From: Hygrocybe punicea
Lineage: Eukaryota; Basidiomycota; Agaricomycetes; Agaricales; Hygrophoraceae
Reading direction: 5' to 3'
NCBI GenBank assembly: GCA_963556145.1
Contig: OY744463.1
Location: 3,038,001 to 3,102,000 of the forward strand
Length of the DNA: 64,000 nt
Shown piece after piece: positions 57,544 through 64,000 of the stretch. The position numbers were made by a program, and so were the translations under genes. The notes beneath the pieces are model-generated. The model was not told where the DNA came from and searched no databases. It saw nothing but the letters and a program-made list of their open reading frames with translations. Position 1 is the stretch's first letter. Each line of letters opens with the position of its first letter.

Positions 57544-57844
57544 TAATGAAATAAGGTGGTGGTTTCAGGGAGAGATGGAATTGTCAAATAGATGAGATCT
57601 CTGCTTTATATAGGGTTTCAAGATTCAACAAACATTTCGATCATCGAAAGAGTCGCGCTTGAATCACACGTGACTTGACGTGTCATCCACGTGACCATAT
57701 TATTATGTCGTGAAGATACGATTTGGTCCGGCGACACTTCCCGCTCGGTGTTGTATAGAAGAAAATCAATGGAGACAAAACAAAAGCTCGACCCGTCTGT
57801 TTGATCTGAGCCTCACCATCTCGGAATTCACTGTAACCTCGTAG
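57544..57844 (-). promoter_or_regulatory. Histone H3 promoter with TATA box and two E-boxes
   Basis: On the minus strand, upstream of ATG 57543, TATATA lies at 57607-57612 (about 65-70 bp upstream). CACGTGAC-type E-boxes start at 57667 and 57688 (CACGTG at 57667-57672 and 57688-57693), 21 bp apart. The remainder is the 3' end of the AIM18-like gene. Confidence 0.55.
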
Positions 57845-58906
57845 TCAAGTTCGTTCAAGTGGAGAATCACTTGCACCATTGTAAGAGTTGAGACGCTCAA
57901 TGACAGATTTTTTCAACTGAATTTAGATTCAATATTCAGCCCGAAGCCATATGATGATTCGAGAAACCAAACTAACCGGGGGGCTGGGGCCATTCCCCTC
58001 AAAATACGCCAAAATAAATTCCGTCGCCACCCAATCATTTTCGACAGAGCCCATGTCACGAATGACCAGGGCTCGTGATTTTGTTGGGTCAGAAGGCGGA
58101 GCGGTAAGGAGTATATCTAGGGGTGTGTGTTTTTTGAGTGGCGTACCCGGAAAGATAGATTTGAGTTTCCGTAAGGGTGATTGAACGGTTTGTTCTTCTT
58201 CGGCAGAGAGGGTGCCCCGTTGCCGACCGAGAAGTAATCGTGTTTGAAGAGATCGCATGAAGCCATCTCGAAGATGACTATATGATGTTGACCGCGTTGG
58301 GACTGAAAGATGAGTTGGATATGAAGGTCACGACGACATAGCAAGAAGACGACTCACTAATGCGAAGAACACATGCAGTGTTTCGGACTATGTGTTCGAT
58401 TTTTTGGTCTGCCGTCGCCCATGGTGATATCTGTAAATTATAGTTCTCATGCATCTGGCATGGGACATGAAAAAACCACCCACATTCAAATTTGGATTTT
58501 GGAGGTCAGCGTAAAAGCCAACAGAGTAGACATTGATTCCCAAGAACGACACGGTTCTTACTCCGATACCAATAAGCGTGAAAGTGGGCAACGGAACCTT
58601 TGATGGCAGTTGCAATGTTGTCGGGAAGACGATAGAAGTAGCAGGATCGACTGGTATATTCGAGTCTCAGAAGACGAGGTTCTGAACTTCAATATGGTGA
58701 AACAAACCTGACACTTCATTCGAGTCAATGACTGAAAGTTGGGCGTCGAGCTGTATCACGGAGTGAAATGCTAGCGACGAGACTGCGAACACGGTGCCCA
58801 ATGTCAGCCTCACATGTCGCGCGGATACGGGGAGGGTCCGGGAATATCGTGCAGAGGTAAACAGTCTGCGAGACTGAGTGCCCAACGCTTGAAAGATGTG
58901 CTGCAT
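57845..58906 (-). CDS. AIM18: AIM18/AIM46-like mitochondrial protein with chalcone-isomerase fold
   Basis: A putative mitochondrial protein; its biochemical role is unresolved (fold related to chalcone isomerase and fatty-acid-binding proteins). Exons read MQHIFQALGTQSRRLFTSAR (presequence), TLPVSARHVRLTLGTVFAVS (hydrophobic segment), FPTTLQLPSKVPLPTFTLIG-type text, GIGVRTVSFLGINVYSVGFY, ADLQNPNLN, EHIVRNTACVLRISPTRSTS, YSHLRDGFMRSLQTRLLLGR, SPLRKLKSIFPGTPLKKHTP and the end LKKSVIERLNSYNGASDSPL. GVRTVSFLG and the later PTRxTxxxHLRDGF block match the CHI domain. I start at ATG 58906; a longer frame has only GTG. TGA at 57845-57847 assumes a final intron. Confidence 0.75.
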
Positions 58907-59140
58907 ATTTTCATTCGCCACTGGAAGTCAACCAATGACGGAGGGCCGCAGAACGAAATCCACGTGCGACAGCGTCCAAGAAATTACCAAGACGTTAGCT
59001 TGCGCGTCGTTCAGTGCCCTCGAGCCCCATTTGATCAAAGACGTACTCCAAGGACGCGTCACCTCGGGTAACTCCCCATATTTGAGCCAAAATTCAAAAT
59101 TTCGTAAGTTCGCTTTGTCCCGCAATCCACCATCAACAAT
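58907..59140. promoter_or_regulatory. Divergent region between AIM18-like gene and BLM10
   Basis: 234 bp separate the two likely ATGs, so this is a shared upstream region unless BLM10 has an earlier exon. No clear site was recognised. Confidence 0.4.
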
Positions 59141-62100
59141 ATGAATTTACTCTCTATGCTCGAGGCTTACGCAGTTACGCACGGTCTTGAACTGGAAATA
59201 CACTCATCTAGAAAAGGTTTCGACGCAGGCATGGATGAAGATGATATATCCATCTGCGAGACACCGGTCGAATGTGCCCCAGATTTGTCCGCCCTGGAAA
59301 AGCAACGCCTTTCGCTTCAGACATATCTCGATTCCTTGCCATATGATTGCGAGTCTATTGATGAGATGGAGGCGAAGCTAGAGATTATCGCCGGGAAAAT
59401 ATATATTTGCGCTCTGGCCCGGAACTGGCTTGCGCTGGCCTCTTGGGATGGCATGCTGCAGTGGTAAAATCCTTATTCAAGCTCACTAACGGTTTTTGTT
59501 GCTTATTTGTTTCCCTCAGCTGGCTTATTATGCGGTATCCCATGCTCAAGACGACTCGCGCTAAGCTTGTTCGGCTGTATTATGAACTTTGTCTCCTGCC
59601 CGGCATAGATTCTCGCGTTATTCGCAGCTGGGCGGATATACTCTCCCGCCTGCTCTCTGACAAATCAGGCTTGAAGAGAAAATTGGCGGTGACTGACCTG
59701 GAGCTATCTTGGCAACCTTTGTGGCGAGTTCTCTACAAGGAGCTCTGGCCAAAAAAAAGATTACATGAAAACTCGCAAGTCACATCACAGTTCCTATTCT
59801 GACAGCAATATAACTCACCTTTCTGCAGCCGAAATGCCATCAATATCCTCCTGTATGTCGCAGAGCATTGCAAAAGATACTATCCTGCGAGTGAGATACC
59901 CAACATGCTCAATACCTTTCTTCCTCTCTTGACTAGAGATGTGCGTTTGTTTGTGCCTCCCTGTTATTGAATTCTCTGATCTTGATTTCAGTCAGTCTTG
60001 ATGATGATCCCCGTCATCACATCTTTTCTCCCGCCAACTCACACGCACCTCTACCTACCTGCGCTTTTCAAGCTTTGGGAAGCGTTCAATTCCTCTGTAG
60101 TTGACGATAGACTGATTGAACTAGCGGCTGAGCTCTCTGAGGAGCACGTCGCCGGCAAATTCGGCATCGCCGGAGAGGGTGGCGCCGAATGGAAGGATAT
60201 CGGCATCTGGAGCGAGGACCAGTGGACAATGCTTATTGGGAAGAGTTTGGGATCCATGAGTACTTGTTTTATTATTCGAGCTTCTAATATCCTTTGCTTA
60301 AGATGTGTTGGTAGACGTCCCAGTCGGAGCGACGAGGGTAGGTTATTCATATAAATATATCTTTGTACCGTTTTGAACCATTTTTCTCGCAGGGATCTAG
60401 CAGTACAGCATGCTATGCTGATGGAATGGCAGATAAACTGTCTCGCCGAATTAAGAAGAATATCAGCAGACATTGTTCGTTTTTCTCCGTTCTTCTTTTG
60501 CTATCTTGAATTACTTTCCCTCATAACAGTCTCGGTCGCAAAGATTCTTGTATATTCGATGGCAGTCGACGGACTTCCTCGTGCTGACGCGATCCCGACT
60601 CAAAACAACCGAGAACAAAGACTCCCTGCTCAACAAACTGGGTTCCTAGCAGGCTCCATGGCCCTGGATTCACTGGACCGATTGATCACAAGTACTGAAT
60701 CATTCTTTCATCCTTCTAACTCTGGTTCATGGACAAAGGGCGTCAGTTAACCATTGTTTGCTTGTGTTCGCAGAGCTGACGTATTACATAAGTTGACCAT
60801 ACTATTAGGACGTTTGACTACAGAGTTCAGCAAACGTTGGATGGAAGAGGAACAGTCAACTTGCACAACCCCCGTTGTACGTTATAATTGCTTGCGTTGA
60901 TCACCACTGAATTGGCATTCGCCCAGACCCGTCGTTTGACTCCCTCTATTCGTCGGGCTTTCGTGACAATCCTTCGTACGCCAGCCTTCCTTGCCATGTT
61001 TTCTAAGGATCCAGTATCCATGAGTTTTGCGCAAGGCGCTCTGTCCAACTTGGCCATCCTGGAGCCTAGTCTGATCGTACCGGAGCTACTAGAACGCGCG
61101 TACGGGGGACTGGAAATTGTCAATGAGACCCATCGAACGACTGCTGTCCTGAGCATGTTGTCTGGGATTTCTCGTCCGCTAGTTTCAGAGAAAGTTTGGT
61201 TCGGTGGCCAGAAACATGTCGTCCCATTGTTGGAATTGTGCATTCCCGGCATCGACGTTGTTTGTTATATCAACTTTTCGTCTTGAGCTCACCTTCAATG
61301 ATCTGTCATCCAGAATGATCCAGGCAAGACCATCTGCACGACCATGTTTATTATCTCTACGGTTCAACACATCATGATCGGAGATCTGTCTGGTATGCCT
61401 CCGTCAGGTGATGTGTCAGGGGATGAGATGAATGTCGAAAGCGATACTCAGTCAGTGGAAGGAATTCGAGAACCTTACACTCTCAGCAGAGATGACGAAA
61501 GAGCACTGGTCAGAGATAGTACAGCCAGCTTCGCCGGTAACTCTAGAGACAATGCCCATTCCACACTCCAACTCACCTTTGAAATTTGGCAGACTGGGTT
61601 ACCTCTCTGTTCCGACGGGTTCTGGCCCTGTACGAGAATCTTCCGGAAGAAGGCGGAAAACAACATACGACAGGGGGCAAACAGGAGGAGACTGTTCTCA
61701 GGTCGATAAAGGGCATGCTGGATGTGGTCTGCGTGCACCTATCCGATCGCCTTTTTGACTTGGCTCTGAACCTTGTCTTCGACTATGCCATGACCAATGC
61801 CAAGTCTAACGCAGTCAGGGCATTCGGTCAGCTTGTGGCTTCCCTAGCCCGAGCACACCCTGATCGGACGGTGGCCAAATTCTTAGCGTTCTGCACAACC
61901 CAGATCGAGGATGAGTTGAAGCATGGAGCATCAACTGTTCCAACAACTTCCTCACACGCTGCTATCCCCTCTGATACTATCTTTCATTGGAGTTAGCTTT
62001 CTCTTTCAATTTCTCCTGAAGTAACAGCTTGTTCATAAAATTGCCAGATTTGTCAATCCTTCGCGGGTGTCTCGGGTATGGTGGTGAAGCAGTAAGTATC

Positions 62101-64000
62101 GCTATGTTCACATATGTATTACAGTACCTGACAATTACCTCATGCGGTCAGCTTCTGAAGCATAGGAGGCGAATCATTGATCTGTTGTCACTCCTTGTGG
62201 AAAAAACGAAGAGCGAACGCGGATACCACGGCACTGGCGGCCTTCTTACAAGGGTTCTGCACAATCTTGCTGGTGTTTACCCATTGAATCTCCGATTCGT
62301 TAATACGGAGGAATGGGAAACTCCAGGCCCGTTCTCTCATCTTTTTTTCTACCGACAACTGAAATATTGTAGCTAGATTTCGACAGGTTCCACAGCATGC
62401 ATTGGGGCAAATTATACGAGGCTCGTGACGTTCGCATTGAATGGCATGGTACATCAAACACATACAAATCTGAATGTATTTTTATGTTGATTTTTTGCAG
62501 TCCCTTCAACCGAAGAAATCAACTTCGTTATCGAAATCCTTGACCAAATTGCAACACCGGCATTGAACAAGATCGAATCGTTAATGGAGACCACAGCAGA
62601 ATGGGACAACGGAGATCGCAATGATTTTTGTCGGTAAATAAACAGCCTCGCGCATGTTTTACGACCCTCATATTATCTATAGCTATTTAAACGCCTGCAA
62701 GTCGATTTGGAGTGGCCTGCCTACTCTATATCAAGAATTTGACAAGGAAGTCGTAAATCTGTGTCTGAACGAGGACACTGAAGTCCAGGAGCTCACGATC
62801 TCGCAATTGGATGTAAAGGCAGGCTTTACGCTGACTGATCCCCAAGATCCTCGCTATCAGCTCGTTGTGAAACACCGGACTCGCTTCGGCCAGATTATAC
62901 AACGCGCTGCTTCAGCACTACGACGAAATAATGGCGGCGAAGATCATATCGACGCTGTTATTGGTATAACAAAAGCCATGGATGTATTTTTGTTGGAGTA
63001 CGGTATGAGCCGACTGAAATTTGACGCATTGCAGAAAGACTATAATCAAGCTCGAGAGTCAGTCTCCATTTTCTTCTGTTTGTCCCTTGGAGACTGACTA
63101 TGGTCGTAAAAGAACAATGCGGACGTGTCCCAAGCAGAAGGATAGTACTCGTCTCGTCTTCGTGAAACGCGCACAAGTGTATCACGGTGGCCGAGTTTAT
63201 ATGCAAGCCCTTTATCGTCGTCGCTCCGAGCTCGATGACAAGCTCCTTGTGGAATTGGTCGAATTGTCCCTCTCGCCCTACAGCCGTGTTAGGCGGTGCG
63301 CAATCATTTTGTTAATATTTTGGCACCCCATTCATGCAAACTGCACGGTAGACAAGCCCAGACTATCCTGCATAATGTTTGTAGCGTGAGTAATACCCGC
63401 AGCATGCTGAATGAGTGATTAGTATCTGACTTCCTGAACAGCACTATGTACGGTCAACTGCAATCATTCTGCCGATTCTTTTCGATGCGTTGGCAAAAGG
63501 CAATGACGCAGACCGGATGAAGGGAGCGTTACACGTTTTATGGCACAAAGGAACAGGTAGGCAATCTTGGCCCGTCTTTTAAACGATGAGCTGATACCCT
63601 GATTAGCGGCGTATGCGCTTTCTGGTGAGGAGTGGTCGGTAGTCTAATTATCCCTGCTAAGAATATTTCTAGACGAAGGCTTTTATGGTCGTTATCTTAT
63701 TGCCTTGCTCGAGTGCCAGCACGAAGAAAAGGTGCGTCCGAACAAGTTTCTCGTAATGCATCATACTCACTAAATCTAATTAGCCATCAATCCAAATCTT
63801 GGTCAATTCGCTAGCAAAAGATTGCCTCATCTATCTGAGCGAAGAAGCAGCCCACACTCATGCTTACTCCCTTGAGACTCCTCGTGTACATGACGCTCTT
63901 AGCGATCTGGAGCTGGAATTTTCTCCATCTTTCGTGGATCAAGCAATTCTTGCCGAGGCTATGGCCAAGACGCGCGTGGGAGTCGAAAAGAGGGCTGTGA
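59141..64000 (+). CDS. BLM10: Proteasome activator BLM10/PA200, 3' end outside the window
   Basis: This giant HEAT-like repeat protein caps the 20S proteasome and aids proteasome assembly and histone turnover. The start MNLLSMLEAYAVTHGLELEI is a likely ATG at 59141, but an upstream exon cannot be excluded. Family blocks, in many exons: YLDSLPYDCESIDEMEAKLE, LAVTDLELSWQPLWRVLYKE, CKRYYPASEIPNMLNTFLPL, HTHLYLPALFKLWEAFNSSV, ELSEEHVAGKFGIAGEGGAE, DIGIWSEDQWTMLIGKSLGS, TGFLAGSMALDSLDRLITST, LTPSIRRAFVTILRTPAFLA, FAQGALSNLAILEPSLIVPE and NAVRAFGQLVASLARAHPDR. The window ends inside the gene, after about 1200 codons. Together with RPN2 this gives two proteasome-cap genes. Confidence 0.92.

Overview
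The window is nuclear DNA of a filamentous basidiomycete, most likely an Agaricomycete. Nearly every gene is split by many short (about 45-70 bp) GT..AG introns, genes are tightly packed on both strands, and the proteins are of fungal type (GPI-anchored chitin deacetylase, fungal CSL factor, COX13, MIM2, LEA1). A decayed non-LTR retrotransposon carries the 3' tail familiar from mushroom genomes. There are no bacterial features, CRISPR arrays or operons. Exon joins described here were deduced by eye from reading frame, splice signals and family knowledge.

Region 1 (1-6860) is a nest of dead transposons. A LINE with endonuclease, reverse transcriptase and RNase H is broken by stops and frameshifts and interrupted by a solo LTR with a target-site duplication. 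Its poly-A tail abuts the C-terminal end of a hAT transposase gene, which is followed by hairpin-rich DNA and a 5'-truncated second LINE. An apparently empty 1.1 kb follows.

Region 2 (8008-31248) holds housekeeping and cell-surface genes: importin alpha, proteasome base subunit RPN2, cytochrome oxidase subunit VIa, a putative small GPI-anchored protein, ribulose-5-phosphate epimerase, a DXD glycosyltransferase, pyruvate kinase, a CSL transcription factor, a small orphan, a DUF4203 membrane protein, an MRH4-like DEAD-box helicase and MIM2.

Region 3 (31289-46483) holds a PPR protein, a chitin deacetylase, a SET/NAP histone chaperone, SAC1, U2A' (LEA1), a DUF4149/TMEM205-like protein, CSN6, MCM5 and a tRNA-Lys. 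Region 4 (46484-64000) holds a C2H2 factor, MED6, AP-3 sigma, Ecdysoneless/SGT1, VMA7, TIM21, an H3 histone with an unusual tail, an AIM18-like chalcone-isomerase-fold protein, and the proteasome activator BLM10, which runs off the right edge.

Several neighbours are head-to-head pairs with very short gaps between start codons: 46 bp (helicase/MIM2), 48 bp (GPI protein/RPE1), 54 bp (SAC1/LEA1), 78 bp (ECD/VMA7), about 127 bp (RPN2/COX13) and 128 bp (CSN6/MCM5). The 48 bp gap contains a perfect 14 bp CRE-type palindrome. The best candidates for novelty are these mini bidirectional promoters, the H3 tail variant and the nested transposon stack. I saw no clearly new multi-gene system.
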